64,000 nt of DNA from Salarchaeum japonicum (GTDB lineage Archaea > Halobacteriota > Halobacteria > Halobacteriales > Halobacteriaceae), in assembly GCF_020614395.1 (NCBI RefSeq), contig NZ_CP085324.1, positions 1,183,564 to 1,247,563 of the forward strand, in the 5' to 3' direction. The notes below the pieces were generated by a model. The model was not told the DNA's origin, searched no databases, and was given only the letters and a program-made list of their open reading frames with translations. The translations under genes and the position numbers were made by a program. Positions 25,028 through 33,844 of the stretch are shown in pieces. How positions within the stretch are numbered: position 1 is the first letter of the stretch; each line of letters starts with the position of its first letter.

Positions 25028-26842
25028 ATGGTGTCGCTTCCCGTCGTCCTCGCGCTCTCCTGCCTGCTCGGCGCGGCCGCCGCGGGCGTTCTCTCCCGGG
25101 TCGCGGGCGTCCGTCTCTCCGACGGCCTGCTGGTGGTCGCGCTGCTCGTCGGCGTCCTCGGCGTCGGCGTCGCGGCCGCGCTGGGCGTCGTCCCCGTCGC
25201 CCCGGCGCTCGCCGCCGCCCTCGCGCTCGCGCTCGTCGCGTCGTTCGGCGTGGTGCGCGCGCTCGACCGACCCCGCGGCCGGTGGTTCCGCCGCCTCCGT
25301 TCCCGGCTCCTGTTCGGGGTGCCTTGGGGGTCGCTCGTGTCGATTCTCGGCGTGCTCGCGTTCTACCTGTTCGTGCAGGGCGGCGCGGACGGCCTCTACT
25401 CCCCACTCACGCTTCCATTCACGTCGTGGTCGTACACGTACCCGCTGGGCGTGCTCACCGCGCCGTTCGCGCACTCGGGCTACGGCCACCTCTACGGCAA
25501 CCTCGTGGGAACGGTCGTGCTCGCGCCGCTCGCGGAGTACGCGTTCAGCCACTTCCCCACCGAGCGCGGCGACGGCAGTTTCTCGTCGCTCCGCGCGAAC
25601 CCCTACGTGCGCGCGTTCGTCCTGTTCCCGCTCGGCGTCCTCCTCGTCGGCCTCGCGACGAGCGTGTTCGCGTGGGGGCCGGTCATCGGGTTCTCGGGCG
25701 TCGTGTTCGCGTTCGCGGCGTTCGCGCTCGTGCGCTACCCGCTCGCCGTCGTCGTCGCGCTCACCGTTCGGAGCGCCGTCTCCACGCTCTACAGCGCGCT
25801 CACCGACCCCGTCGTCGTCGCGTCCGCCGGCTCCTCCTACGGCGGGCCGTGGTGGGCGGGCGTCGCCGTCCAGGGCCACTTCCTCGGGCTGACGCTCGGC
25901 GTCCTCCTCGGGGTGGTCGTGCTCGCCAAACGCGACCGCGGGCCGTCCGCCCTCCGCCTGTTCGCCGGCACCGTCCTGTTCGCGGCGTCGCTCTCGCTGT
26001 GGGCGTGGTGGTGGTACCGCGGCCCCGCGACCTACGTCCTCTACCGCGCCGTCGGCGTGCTGTTCGTGCTCGCCGTCGGCTGGGTCGTCGCCGCCGCCGT
26101 CCGCGCCGGCCGGTCGCGCGACCCGCTCGGCTGGGGAACCGACATCTCGCGGCGGCAGGCCGGCGTTCTCCTCGTCCTCGTCCCGCTCGCCGTGATGGCG
26201 GGCGTCGCCGCGCCGATCAACTACACGACGACCGACGGGAGCGGCCTGCCCGCCGACGCCGTGGAGGTCGGGGACTACCAGGTCGCGTACGCGGAGAACG
26301 TCCCGAACCAGCGCGTGAGCGGCATCGACGTGTCGCTGTTCGGGGAGTCCACGAGCGTGAACGCGAGCGGCGTCATCGTCTACAGTTCCGAGCGCGCGCT
26401 GTGGACGGAAGCCGTCTCCGCGGGCCGCCTCGCGTTCACGGGGACGAGCACGGTTCGCGTCGGCGGTCTCGGGTGGGAGTCCGAGGTGCGGGCGGAGCGC
26501 CGGGGCTGGGTCGCGGCGGGCGGTGGCGCGGCCTACGTCGTCTCCCTCACGCCCGACGGTGGCGACCGGCGGTACGTCTACGGCTCCGACCCCGCGACCG
26601 CCGACCTGACGCTCGCCGGGCGGAACGTCAGCATCGTCACCCGGGAGGGCGCGTTCTACCTCGCGCTCACCCGCGACGGCGCGGTTCTCGACGCCGCACC
26701 GGTTCCCGCGGCGGGGAACGCGACGACCGTCGAGGGCATCCGGTTCGTCCACCGGAACGACGAACTCGTCGCGGTCTACGACGGCACGCGCGTGACGGTC
26801 GCGAGCGAGGAGACGTACAGCTATTCCCAGGAAATCCGGTAG
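25028..26842 (+). CDS. Rhomboid-family intramembrane serine protease with C-terminal extracellular domain
   Basis: 604 aa. The rhomboid core has GHLYGNLVG, the nucleophile Ser223 in GFSG and His284 in QGHFLG, giving the Ser-His dyad. Six or more spans surround it, with two extra N-terminal hydrophobic segments and three after the core. From about residue 395 the chain is soluble with several Asn-x-Thr/Ser sites (NYTT, NASG, NATT) and beta-rich sequence to the end, probably outside the cell. Most rhomboids lack this roughly 200-residue appendix. Its last 22 bp overlap the convergent methyltransferase gene. Confidence 0.92.
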   Translation: MVSLPVVLALSCLLGAAAAGVLSRVAGVRLSDGLLVVALLVGVLGVGVAAALGVVPVAPALAAALALALVASFGVVRALDRPRGRWFRRLRSRLLFGVPWGSLVSILGVLAFYLFVQGGADGLYSPLTLPFTSWSYTYPLGVLTAPFAHSGYGHLYGNLVGTVVLAPLAEYAFSHFPTERGDGSFSSLRANPYVRAFVLFPLGVLLVGLATSVFAWGPVIGFSGVVFAFAAFALVRYPLAVVVALTVRSAVSTLYSALTDPVVVASAGSSYGGPWWAGVAVQGHFLGLTLGVLLGVVVLAKRDRGPSALRLFAGTVLFAASLSLWAWWWYRGPATYVLYRAVGVLFVLAVGWVVAAAVRAGRSRDPLGWGTDISRRQAGVLLVLVPLAVMAGVAAPINYTTTDGSGLPADAVEVGDYQVAYAENVPNQRVSGIDVSLFGESTSVNASGVIVYSSERALWTEAVSAGRLAFTGTSTVRVGGLGWESEVRAERRGWVAAGGGAAYVVSLTPDGGDRRYVYGSDPATADLTLAGRNVSIVTREGAFYLALTRDGAVLDAAPVPAAGNATTVEGIRFVHRNDELVAVYDGTRVTVASEETYSYSQEIR

Positions 26843-27432
26843 ACTTCGGCGTCGAGCGTTTTCGAGTCCGCGTCGTGAAACGCGAACTGGCGGGAGAGGG
26901 CGAACTCCGCGCGGAAGGCGTGCGTGACTTCGCCGCCCGCGTCGCCGGCGAACGACTCGACGAACGACTTGCTCCCGGCGTTGTGCACGGAGTAGGAGAC
27001 CCTGGAGAGCCGGCTCGCGGCGTCGAGGAATCGGCGGTCGGCGTGTTCGTTCCCGCGCTGCGCGCCGAACGGCGGGTTCATCAGCACGGTCGCCTCCGTA
27101 CTCTGGAGCGGCGGACGGGTCGCGTCCCCGCGCACCCAGTCCACGGGCGTCGCGGGCGCGAGTCGTGCTTCGTTCTCGCGGGCGACGGTGAGCGCGCCCG
27201 CGTCGATGTCGAGGCCGACGACGCGGGGGGCGTCCGCGAGCGCCGCGCCGAGCGCGAACATGCCCGTTCCCGTCCCTAAATCGAGGACGGTGCGGTCGAG
27301 GTCGTCGTGGAGGCCGGCGAGGTGGACGACGTGCGCCGCCAGCTCGGCGGGCGTCGGGTACTGTTCGAGTTCCACCCGCGGCTCCCGGAACCCCTCGACG
27401 TCCTGGAGTCGCTGTTCGAGCGCGCGTTTCAC
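26821..27432 (-). CDS. SAM-dependent N6-type methyltransferase (METTL5-like)
   Basis: 203 aa. Motif I is [16 protein letters not shown], motif II GLDID, and the catalytic motif [18 protein letters not shown] is the (N/D)PP(F/Y) signature of N6-adenine and related methyltransferases. [15 protein letters not shown] upstream is typical of the METTL5 group, which in eukaryotes modifies small-subunit rRNA A1832 with TRMT112. An RNA target is likely but unproven. The GTG start at 27432 is chosen because no ATG occurs in frame and VKRALEQRL fits. Overlaps the rhomboid 3' end by 22 bp. Confidence 0.88.
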   Translation of the reverse strand: MKRALEQRLQDVEGFREPRVELEQYPTPAELAAHVVHLAGLHDDLDRTVLDLGTGTGMFALGAALADAPRVVGLDIDAGALTVARENEARLAPATPVDWVRGDATRPPLQSTEATVLMNPPFGAQRGNEHADRRFLDAASRLSRVSYSVHNAGSKSFVESFAGDAGGEVTHAFRAEFALSRQFAFHDADSKTLDAEVYRISWE

Positions 27433-27464
27433 AGGACGAGGGAGGCGGGGGAGGAAGAAACGGT

Positions 27465-27860
27465 TTACGAGAGGGAGAGCGGGCCGTCGAGTTCGAGGGT
27501 GACGCCCTCGCGGCGGGCGCGTTCGGCGGACGCGGCGAGCGCGGGTTCGACCTTCGACGCCTCGGCGACGCCGTCGAAGGAGACGGTGAGGGTGTCCGCG
27601 CCGAGGTAGGCGGCGGCGTCGATGTGGTCGCGAACGCGGTCGATTTCGTCCTGCGTGGCGAACGAGCAGTCCTCGTCGAAGCACGCCGAGAGTTCGAGGA
27701 CGTCCGCGGTGTAGTCTTCCGCGCGGAGTTCGTCCTTCACGTCGCGGAGGTAGGACGTGGAGAGGGAGGCGAGCGATTCCGCGTCGATGGTGACGGGGGT
27801 GGCGTTCGTCGGGCGACAGCTCGCGACCGCGCTTCGGACACCGGACTGCGTCGTGCTCAT
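27465..27860 (-). CDS. Haloarchaeal conserved protein of unknown function
   Basis: 131 aa. I do not recognise a named family. The N-terminal third is Ser/Thr-rich with one Cys ([10 protein letters not shown]). A central segment has two Cys ([12 protein letters not shown]). The C-terminal half ([34 protein letters not shown]) resembles the last strands and helices of sugar-phosphate isomerase/epimerase TIM barrels, but a whole barrel would need about 250 aa. [10 protein letters not shown] at 27860 is chosen; the frame extends upstream without support. It is transcribed toward the methyltransferase gene (32 nt away) and may be co-transcribed with it. Confidence 0.65.
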   Translation of the reverse strand: MSTTQSGVRSAVASCRPTNATPVTIDAESLASLSTSYLRDVKDELRAEDYTADVLELSACFDEDCSFATQDEIDRVRDHIDAAAYLGADTLTVSFDGVAEASKVEPALAASAERARREGVTLELDGPLSLS

Positions 27861-27952
27861 ACACACCCATACATACTGAGAATACAAAAGCCTTTGTCTA
27901 TGTCCAGTAGTAATTACTCGGGGGGTGGGAACGGTAGTTACACCGACTTCAC

Positions 27953-27969
27953 CGATAACGTTCTTATCG
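27953..27969. promoter_or_regulatory. Operator-like inverted repeat overlapping the TATA region
   Basis: CGATAA (27953-27958), 5-nt spacer, TTATCG (27964-27969). The right arm sits about 24 nt before ATG 27991, where the TATA box of the wHTH gene should be (TCTTATC). A second perfect palindrome, AGTAATTACT, lies at 27909-27918. These are candidate sites for autoregulation by the adjacent wHTH protein. Confidence 0.5.
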
Positions 27970-27990
27970 CTGGTCGGCCTATTCGAGGGT

Positions 27991-28356
27991 ATGTCCATCG
28001 ACCGCGAGACGTTCGACGCCGCGAGCGAGGGCGAACTCGCAGACCTCTCGACACCCGAGCGCGTCCTCGGATTCCTCGCCGCGCACGCCGACCGCGCGTT
28101 CGAGGCGAGCGAAATCGCGTCCCGCACGGACCTCGACCCGGGCGCAGTGAGCACGGCGCTCTCACGGCTGAAGGAGCGCGGGCTGGTCGAACACAAGGCG
28201 ACCTACTGGGCGGTGATCGACGACCCAGACCGACTCGAATCCTACAGCGGGTACGAACACGCCACCGCGCTGTTCGACGACCAGCTCGGCGAGGAAGACT
28301 CGGACGCGTGGCGCGAACACGCGCCTGACGAATCCCACCCGACCGAGAACGCGTGA
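27991..28356 (+). CDS. Winged-helix (MarR-like) regulator, candidate antitoxin partner
   Basis: 121 aa. A wHTH spans about residues 17-75 (STPERVLGFLAAHADRAFEAS, EIASRTDLDPGAVSTALSRLKERGLVEHKATYWAV). An acidic C-terminal tail (EEDSDAWREHAPDESHPTENA) could clamp a partner protein. The stop overlaps a GTG that opens the PemK/MazF-like frame (GTGA), the arrangement of a toxin-antitoxin operon. ATG 27991 is supported by the promoter repeat just upstream. The antitoxin role is inferred from context; a plain repressor is the alternative. Confidence 0.78.
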   Translation: MSIDRETFDAASEGELADLSTPERVLGFLAAHADRAFEASEIASRTDLDPGAVSTALSRLKERGLVEHKATYWAVIDDPDRLESYSGYEHATALFDDQLGEEDSDAWREHAPDESHPTENA

Positions 28357-28699
28357 CCGACGACAGAATCTACGACCGCGGCGAGTGGTGTACGGAGCCG
28401 ACCCGTTCAAACGAGGGGCGTCAGGGCGACCGTGGCTCGTTCTCTCCAACCACGCGGATCGGCCGTTTCACGGCGAACAGTACATCGCCGTCACGCTGAC
28501 CACTCGCTCGTGGCTGGACGGATTGATCGGGATACCGGCGTCGAGTTGGGTTCGCGGCGGCACTCCCGAACCGAGCCGCGTCGTCCCGTGGGGCGTGCAG
28601 TCGCTCGCCGCGGGCGACATCGCGCGCTGGCAGGGGACGCTCACGGAGTCGATAGTCGAGAAAACGATAGCTGCGCTCGTAGAAGAACTCGACGCCTAG
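28353..28699 (+). pseudogene. PemK/MazF-like toxin gene with an apparent -1 frameshift
   Basis: The main frame (28385-28699, up to 104 aa) reads VVYGADPFKRG, PWLVLSNHADRPFHGEQYIAVTL, then SWVRGGTPEPSRVVPWGVQSL, matching the SH3-like PemK/MazF endoribonuclease fold. The expected N-terminus VTDDRIYDRGE lies in another frame from GTG 28353, which overlaps the wHTH stop. One missing G near 28385 separates the two: restoring it gives RGEVVYGADPFK in one frame. So the gene is either disrupted, restarted at GTG 28385 without its first strand, or the result of a sequencing error. The rest of the domain is intact. Confidence 0.7.
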
Positions 28700-28700
28700 T

Positions 28701-29735
28701 CTACCAGGTGCCGTGGAAGGTGTCGAACTCCAGTTCGTCGAGCGGCTTGTTCCCGACCGCAATCTCGTACTCGCCGGGCGTGAGCATCGGCTTGTGGAAC
28801 CGCGGCCCGTCGTCGGTCGTGATGCGGGGACAGCCCGTGTTCACGAACGCGTCCATGTCGAAGTTCCGAAGCCTGTCCGGCGTGACCTCGTCCATCGTGA
28901 TGAGGTAGGCGTTGTCGTTGTTCTCCACGATTTCGTTCGCCTGTTCCCAGCGGCCCTGGCCGATCTTCGTGCAGAAGATGACGCCCCACTTCTCGGCGTC
29001 CATCGCCTTGTGCACGCTCGCGTACCGCTGTTTCATGAACTGCTCCTGGTCGGCGATGGAGATGGAGTTGTTCACGGGGTCGGCGATGACGACGTTCTTC
29101 TCGGGGTGTTCCATCGCGAGGCCGAGCGGGTGGAACTTCCCGCCGCCGACGTACAAGACCTGGTCGGCGTCGATGTCCGCGGACGCGTAGTTACAGCCGA
29201 GCACCTGGCCCTCGTGGGTGAGGCGGTCGTCGCCCCGACGGGTGTGGACGGTGTACCCGCGCTCTTCGAGCCACGTCCGCATCTCCTCGAACTTGTTCAT
29301 GTGCTGGGCGGTCGTGACGAGACCCACGTCGTCGCCGTCGAGCTCGTCGAGGGCTTCCTGCATGATGGGCGTCACGTCCACGTTCGAGAAGAGCGGGACG
29401 TAGATGATTTTCTCGGACTCCTTCATCGGGCTGTGGCCGAAGTGGACGAACACGTCGGTGCGCCGCATGAGGTAGGTGTCGAGGTCGCACGCGCCGTAGC
29501 ACGGCTTCCCGGACATCATCACGCGCACGTCGTCCGGCAGGGCCTCGCGGAGGTCGTCGGTGACGGCGGGGCCGCGGCGCTTCAGTCCCTCGGGGAACTG
29601 GAGGCCGACTTTCTCCGCGCCGCGCTCCTCGACGGCGTCGACGATGCGGTCGAGTTCGTAGTCCCACGTTCGGTCGTGCTTCAGGGAGAGTCCGGTGTTC
29701 CGGAGGTCGCCCTCGGTCCGCTCCTGCTGGCTCAT
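28701..29735 (-). CDS. dph2: Diphthamide biosynthesis enzyme Dph2 (3-amino-3-carboxypropyl transferase)
   Basis: 344 aa radical-type SAM enzyme that starts diphthamide formation on a His of elongation factor aEF-2. The three widely spaced Cys that hold the [4Fe-4S] cluster are visible in GKPCYGACD, LGCNYASAD and NTGCPRI. EKVGLQFPEGLKR and the FVHFGHSP motif are conserved. Archaeal Dph2 is a homodimer that replaces the eukaryotic Dph1-Dph2 pair. MSQQERTEGD at 29735 is favoured by a TTTAAC box 28 nt upstream over the longer frame. Confidence 0.94.
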   Translation of the reverse strand: MSQQERTEGDLRNTGLSLKHDRTWDYELDRIVDAVEERGAEKVGLQFPEGLKRRGPAVTDDLREALPDDVRVMMSGKPCYGACDLDTYLMRRTDVFVHFGHSPMKESEKIIYVPLFSNVDVTPIMQEALDELDGDDVGLVTTAQHMNKFEEMRTWLEERGYTVHTRRGDDRLTHEGQVLGCNYASADIDADQVLYVGGGKFHPLGLAMEHPEKNVVIADPVNNSISIADQEQFMKQRYASVHKAMDAEKWGVIFCTKIGQGRWEQANEIVENNDNAYLITMDEVTPDRLRNFDMDAFVNTGCPRITTDDGPRFHKPMLTPGEYEIAVGNKPLDELEFDTFHGTW

Positions 29736-29759
29736 TACAGTCGCGTATTCGCCCACGCC

Positions 29760-29766
29760 GTTTAAC
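29760..29766 (-). promoter_or_regulatory. TATA box of dph2
   Basis: Minus-strand GTTAAAC centred about 28 nt before ATG 29735, supporting this start and a leaderless mRNA. Confidence 0.6.
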
Positions 29767-29884
29767 CCCGGCGTTTGGGGCGACGAACCGCAATCACCGA
29801 GACCCGCGAAATCCTTGGTGTCGCGTCCCATACGGGGTTCCGAAGCCACCACTCTTTTCCGTCGCCCGGCGTTTGCCACCGGGT

Positions 29885-31015
29885 ATGTCTGGCAGTGACG
29901 AGAGACAGCGAGAAGCGATGCCTCGGGACACGAACCACAGCTCTGCGAGTCGCCGGGCGTTCCTCGGCGCGGCCGGCGCGGCCGCGACGACCGGCCTCGC
30001 CGGTTGCACGGGAATGCTCGGTGGCGGCGGCGACAGCACCACCACGCTCCGCGTGACGGCGTGGAGCGGGAACTACGGCGAGCGCTTCCGGCAGGCCATC
30101 AAGCCCATCTTCGAGTCGCGGTTCGACGCGGAACTCGAAGTGAACACGGGCTGGAACAGCCTCCTCTCGAAGATTCAGGCCGCGCCCGCGGACGACCCGC
30201 CGTTCGACGTGACGGTCACCTGCGAACCCATCTACTACAACGGCCGGAACGCCGGCCTGTTCGAGGAGCTCCGCTACGAGGAGAACATCCCGAACATCGA
30301 CAACGTCATGCAGCACTACAAGGACGTGCGCCCCATCTCGCACGGCGCGCCCGCTGACGGCGCGCCGCTCACCATCCTCTACCGGGACAGCCTCGACGAG
30401 CCGGTGGAGACGTGGAGCGACTTCACGAGCGAGACGGTGACGAACTCCGCGGGCGTCGGCGTGGACGGCGGCTTCTGGATTTATCCCCTGCTCGGCGCGG
30501 GCGTCGGGACGGACGCCGCGCCCGCCGCGAACGAACTCTACCAGGAGCAGCACCACGAAACCCTCATCGACACTCTGGAGGAGTGGCCCATCACGGGCTG
30601 GGCGAACTCCGGGACGGACATCTGGCGGCAGTTCCAGGGCGGCACCATCGACGCCGCGCAGTGGTACTTCGGCCAGGTCTACTACGACATGGAGAACCAC
30701 GAGGACGTGTCGTTCTCGATGCCGGACGCGAACGCCGGCTACATGGACAACTGGGCGGTCGTGCGCGGCACGGACAAGCGCACGCTCGGCGAGGAGTTCA
30801 TCAACATGCTCCTCGACCCCGAAGTGCAGAGCAAGTGGTCGGAAGACCACCCGCTGTTCTTCACGACCGAGGGCATGTCGTACGCGGGCGACCTCGGCGA
30901 GTACCTCCCCAGCACCGCGGAGGAAGCGCAGAACATGGCGCTCCCGCGCTGGGGCGAACTCGCCGACTACTCGGACAAGTTCTCGAACACGGTCAAGGAG
31001 ATGAAGACGAACTAA
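29885..31015 (+). CDS. ABC transporter substrate-binding lipoprotein (polyamine/PotD-type)
   Basis: 376 aa. The N-terminus has a twin-arginine motif SRRAFLG, a hydrophobic Ala-rich stretch and a lipobox TGLAGC, then a Gly/Ser linker: a Tat-exported lipoprotein. The mature part begins TTLRVTAWSGNYGERFRQAI, like PotD and other bacterial solute-binding family 1/6 proteins. The fold has ILYRDSLDEPVETWSDFT and YMDNWAVVRGTDK as binding-cleft segments. The stop abuts the ATPase ATG (TAAATG). Spermidine/putrescine or a related cation or organic acid is likely, but the ligand is not deducible. Confidence 0.9.
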   Translation: MSGSDERQREAMPRDTNHSSASRRAFLGAAGAAATTGLAGCTGMLGGGGDSTTTLRVTAWSGNYGERFRQAIKPIFESRFDAELEVNTGWNSLLSKIQAAPADDPPFDVTVTCEPIYYNGRNAGLFEELRYEENIPNIDNVMQHYKDVRPISHGAPADGAPLTILYRDSLDEPVETWSDFTSETVTNSAGVGVDGGFWIYPLLGAGVGTDAAPAANELYQEQHHETLIDTLEEWPITGWANSGTDIWRQFQGGTIDAAQWYFGQVYYDMENHEDVSFSMPDANAGYMDNWAVVRGTDKRTLGEEFINMLLDPEVQSKWSEDHPLFFTTEGMSYAGDLGEYLPSTAEEAQNMALPRWGELADYSDKFSNTVKEMKTN

Positions 31016-32143
31016 ATGGCGTCCGTTACCCTCTCCGACCTCCGCAAGGAGTACGGCGACCTCACGGCCGTGGACGGCCTCAGCCTCGACGTGGACGACG
31101 GCGAACTCCTCTGCCTGCTCGGCCCGTCGGGCTGCGGGAAGTCCACGACGCTCCGGATGCTCGGCGGCCTCGAAACGCCGACAGACGGCGACGTGCACAT
31201 CGGCGGCGAGCCGGTGACCGACCAGCCGCCCTACGAGCGGAACACGTCGATGGTGTTCCAGTCGTGGGCGCTGTTCCCGCACAAGAGCGTCCTCGAAAAC
31301 GTCGCGTTCGGCCTGAAGATGGACGGCGTCGGGAGCGAGGAGCGCGAGGAGCGCGCCCGCGAGATGCTGGACGTCGTGGAGATGGAGTCGTTCGCCGACC
31401 ACGACCCGACCGACCTCTCCGGCGGCCAGAAACAGCGCGTCGCGCTCGCGCGCTCGCTCGCCATCGAACCCGACGTGCTCCTGCTCGACGAACCGCTCTC
31501 GAACCTCGACAAGCGGCTGCGCGAGCAGATGCAGCTCGAACTCCGGAACATCCACGACGCGGTGGAGACGACGTTCGTCCACGTCACGCACGACCAGAAC
31601 GAGGCGTTCACGCTCGCGGACAGCATCGCCATCATGAACGACGGCGAAATCGAGCAGGTCGGCGCGCCCCGCGAGGTGTACGACGACCCCGTGAGCCTGT
31701 TCATCGAGGAGTTCCTCGGGGACACGAACCTCGTGGACGCGACGGTCGCGTCCGTCACGGACGACGGCGTGGTCGCTGACACCGCGTTCGACGCCGACAT
31801 TGACGTTCGGACGGGCGACGCCGCCGTCTCCGAGGGCGACGCGCTCACCATCTCCTTCCGCCCGGAGGAACTGGACGTGTCGCCCGCGAGCGCCGCGGAC
31901 GGCGGCGCGGCCGTGGCGTCCGAACCCGCGACCGCGCTCACCGGCGACATCACGGACGTGCTCTACCGCGGCTCCTCGGTGCGGTTCTACGTGGACATCG
32001 CGGGCGAGAGCCTGTTCTTCGAGCAGAGCGTCGGCGCGGACACCGGCTTCGAGGTCGGGGACACGGTCGAGGTGTCGTGGAACCCGAGCGACCTCCTCGC
32101 GTTCGCGGGCGACGGCGAGCGCGTCGGCCGAGGTGGTGAGTAG
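31016..32143 (+). CDS. ABC transporter ATPase (PotA-type)
   Basis: 375 aa. Walker A GPSGCGKST is near residue 38, Q-loop VFQSWALFPHKSV, signature LSGGQKQRVALARSLA, Walker B LLLDEPLSNLD, and the H-loop HVTHD. The last 110 residues form a TOBE-type regulatory domain as in PotA/UgpC ATPases. It starts directly after the binding-protein stop and its own stop overlaps the next GTG by one base (TAGTG). It powers the importer encoded by its neighbours. Confidence 0.95.
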   Translation: MASVTLSDLRKEYGDLTAVDGLSLDVDDGELLCLLGPSGCGKSTTLRMLGGLETPTDGDVHIGGEPVTDQPPYERNTSMVFQSWALFPHKSVLENVAFGLKMDGVGSEEREERAREMLDVVEMESFADHDPTDLSGGQKQRVALARSLAIEPDVLLLDEPLSNLDKRLREQMQLELRNIHDAVETTFVHVTHDQNEAFTLADSIAIMNDGEIEQVGAPREVYDDPVSLFIEEFLGDTNLVDATVASVTDDGVVADTAFDADIDVRTGDAAVSEGDALTISFRPEELDVSPASAADGGAAVASEPATALTGDITDVLYRGSSVRFYVDIAGESLFFEQSVGADTGFEVGDTVEVSWNPSDLLAFAGDGERVGRGGE

Positions 32144-33042
32144 TGGCGACGGAGTCGATGTTCGCGTGGCTCGGCCGCCGCATCAAGAGTCAGAACACGG
32201 GGAGCGTCATGCTCATCGCGCCGCTCGCCGCGTTCGAACTCGTGTTCTTCGTCGTTCCCTTCCTCATCCTCGTGCGGATGAGCCTGAACGAGAGCGCGCA
32301 GGCCGGCCCCTACCAGTCGGGATTCACGCTCGACGCCTACCGGTCGGTGCTCGACTCCACGCTCTACCACGACCTCGTGTTCTTCTCGTTCAAACTCGGC
32401 GTCATCGCGACCGTCGTCGCCGTCCTGCTCGCGCTGTTCTACGCGTACGCCGCCTACCGCGCGACGGGCGTCCGGAAGTCCCTCCTGTTGTTCTCCATCA
32501 TCCTCCCGCTCCTCACGACGCTCGTCGTGAAGACGTACGCGTGGCGGCCGCTCCTCGCGCCGAACGGCGTCCTGAACGACCTCCTGATGGCTGTCGGACT
32601 GACGAGTTCGCCGATACAGTTCGCGCCCGGGATGTTCGGCACCGTCGTCGGCCAGGTGTACATCGTCTTCCCGTACGCCGTGCTCGCCATCTACAGCGTG
32701 CTCTCCACGATGGACTGGGACACCGTCGAGGCGGCGCGCGACCTCGGGGCGTCCCGGCCGCGGTCGTTCCTCGAAGTCGTCGTCCCCGAAGCGCTCCCCG
32801 GAATCGCCGTCGCGACCGTCGTGTCGTTCGCGTGGAGCGTCGGCGCGTACGCCGCGCCCAGCCAGCTCGGCTCCGGCGAGCAGACGACGTTCGCGATGGA
32901 GATAGAGAGCCTGATGCTCACGGCGTTCGACTGGCCGACCGGCGCGGCGTTCAGCCTCCTGATGCTCGCCAGCATGCTCGTCGTCTCGCTCGCCGTGATG
33001 CGCCTCCTCACCGGCTCCGTCGGAGGTGTGCAGGATGTCTAG
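32143..33042 (+). CDS. ABC transporter permease (PotB-type)
   Basis: 299 aa with about six hydrophobic spans. The EAA loop reads VEAARDLGASRPRSFLEVVVPEALPG, the contact point for the ATPase. A GTG start at 32143 shares one base with the previous stop and is preceded by GAGGTG seven bases upstream. The preceding hydrophilic stretch (MFAWLGRRIKSQN) is short. It is the first of two membrane subunits of the importer and overlaps the next permease by 8 nt. Confidence 0.93.
   Translation: MATESMFAWLGRRIKSQNTGSVMLIAPLAAFELVFFVVPFLILVRMSLNESAQAGPYQSGFTLDAYRSVLDSTLYHDLVFFSFKLGVIATVVAVLLALFYAYAAYRATGVRKSLLLFSIILPLLTTLVVKTYAWRPLLAPNGVLNDLLMAVGLTSSPIQFAPGMFGTVVGQVYIVFPYAVLAIYSVLSTMDWDTVEAARDLGASRPRSFLEVVVPEALPGIAVATVVSFAWSVGAYAAPSQLGSGEQTTFAMEIESLMLTAFDWPTGAAFSLLMLASMLVVSLAVMRLLTGSVGGVQDV
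33022..33028 (+). promoter_or_regulatory. Shine-Dalgarno site of the second permease
   Basis: GGAGGTG, 6 nt before ATG 33035, inside the preceding permease gene. It is a strong site in a lineage where most operon-leading genes are leaderless, and it fixes the start at 33035 rather than 33026. Confidence 0.65.
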
Positions 33043-33844
33043 AGTGAGCCGGGAGCGCGTCGAGGACGCGCTGTTCCGCGCGGGCTACTGGCTGCTGTTC
33101 GCGGTCATCATGCTCCCCATCCTCGTCGTGTTCGTCACGTCCTTCCAGCAGGGCGAGTACCTCACGTTCCCGCCGAGCGAGTACAGCCTCCGCTGGTACG
33201 GCGAGTTCTTCGCGAGCGAGGAGTGGCTGAGCGCCGTCGTGGACAGCGCCGCCATCGGCATCGGCGCGTCCGTGCTCGCGACCGTGCTCGGCGTCACCGG
33301 GTCGCTCGCCGTCCAGCGCTCCGACTCCGCGCTCTCCCGCGTCCTCCCGCCCGTCATCCTCCTGCCGCTCCTCCTGCCGCCGGTGGTCATCGGGCTGACG
33401 CTCCTCATCTACGTCAACCGCATCGGGTTCACGAGCGCCTACCTCAACATCGTCGTCGCGCACACGCTGTGGGCGACGCCGCTCGTGTTCTTCGTGATGC
33501 AGTCCGTGTTCGCGCGCTTCGACTGGAGCCTCCGCGACGCCGGCATGGATCTGGGCGCGCGCCCGTCCCGGGTGTTCTACCACGTCGTCCTGCCGAACGT
33601 CCGGAGCGGCGTCGTCATCTCCGCCGTCATCGCGTTCATCGTCAGCCTCCAGGAGTTCATCATGGCGCTGTTCCTGAAGAGCTACTACGTGAAGACGGTG
33701 CCCGTGCTCGCGTGGACGTCGCTCGAATCCTCGCTCACGCCGATGGTGAGCGTCGTCTCCGCCTTCCTCGTGCTCACGTCCATCGTCGGCGTGCTCGTCG
33801 CCGCCGCGGTGATGAACATGGAGTGGCTCGCGGAACAGCTCTAG
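33035..33844 (+). CDS. ABC transporter permease (PotC-type)
   Basis: 269 aa, six hydrophobic spans. The EAA loop is LRDAGMDLGARPSRVFYHVVLPNVRSG. The segment FVTSFQQGEYLTFPPSEYSLRWY is typical of PotC-like subunits. It is translated from an ATG inside the end of the first permease gene, with a strong Shine-Dalgarno site. It completes the four-gene importer. The stop shares CTAG with the convergent HTH-10 gene. Confidence 0.93.
   Translation: MSRVSRERVEDALFRAGYWLLFAVIMLPILVVFVTSFQQGEYLTFPPSEYSLRWYGEFFASEEWLSAVVDSAAIGIGASVLATVLGVTGSLAVQRSDSALSRVLPPVILLPLLLPPVVIGLTLLIYVNRIGFTSAYLNIVVAHTLWATPLVFFVMQSVFARFDWSLRDAGMDLGARPSRVFYHVVLPNVRSGVVISAVIAFIVSLQEFIMALFLKSYYVKTVPVLAWTSLESSLTPMVSVVSAFLVLTSIVGVLVAAAVMNMEWLAEQL

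Noticed and set aside
28385-28699. The PemK/MazF-like gene simply starting at GTG 28385.
   Set aside because: Possible, but the expected N-terminal strand lies in the frame just before it and the upstream GTG overlaps the wHTH stop, so a frameshift explains more.
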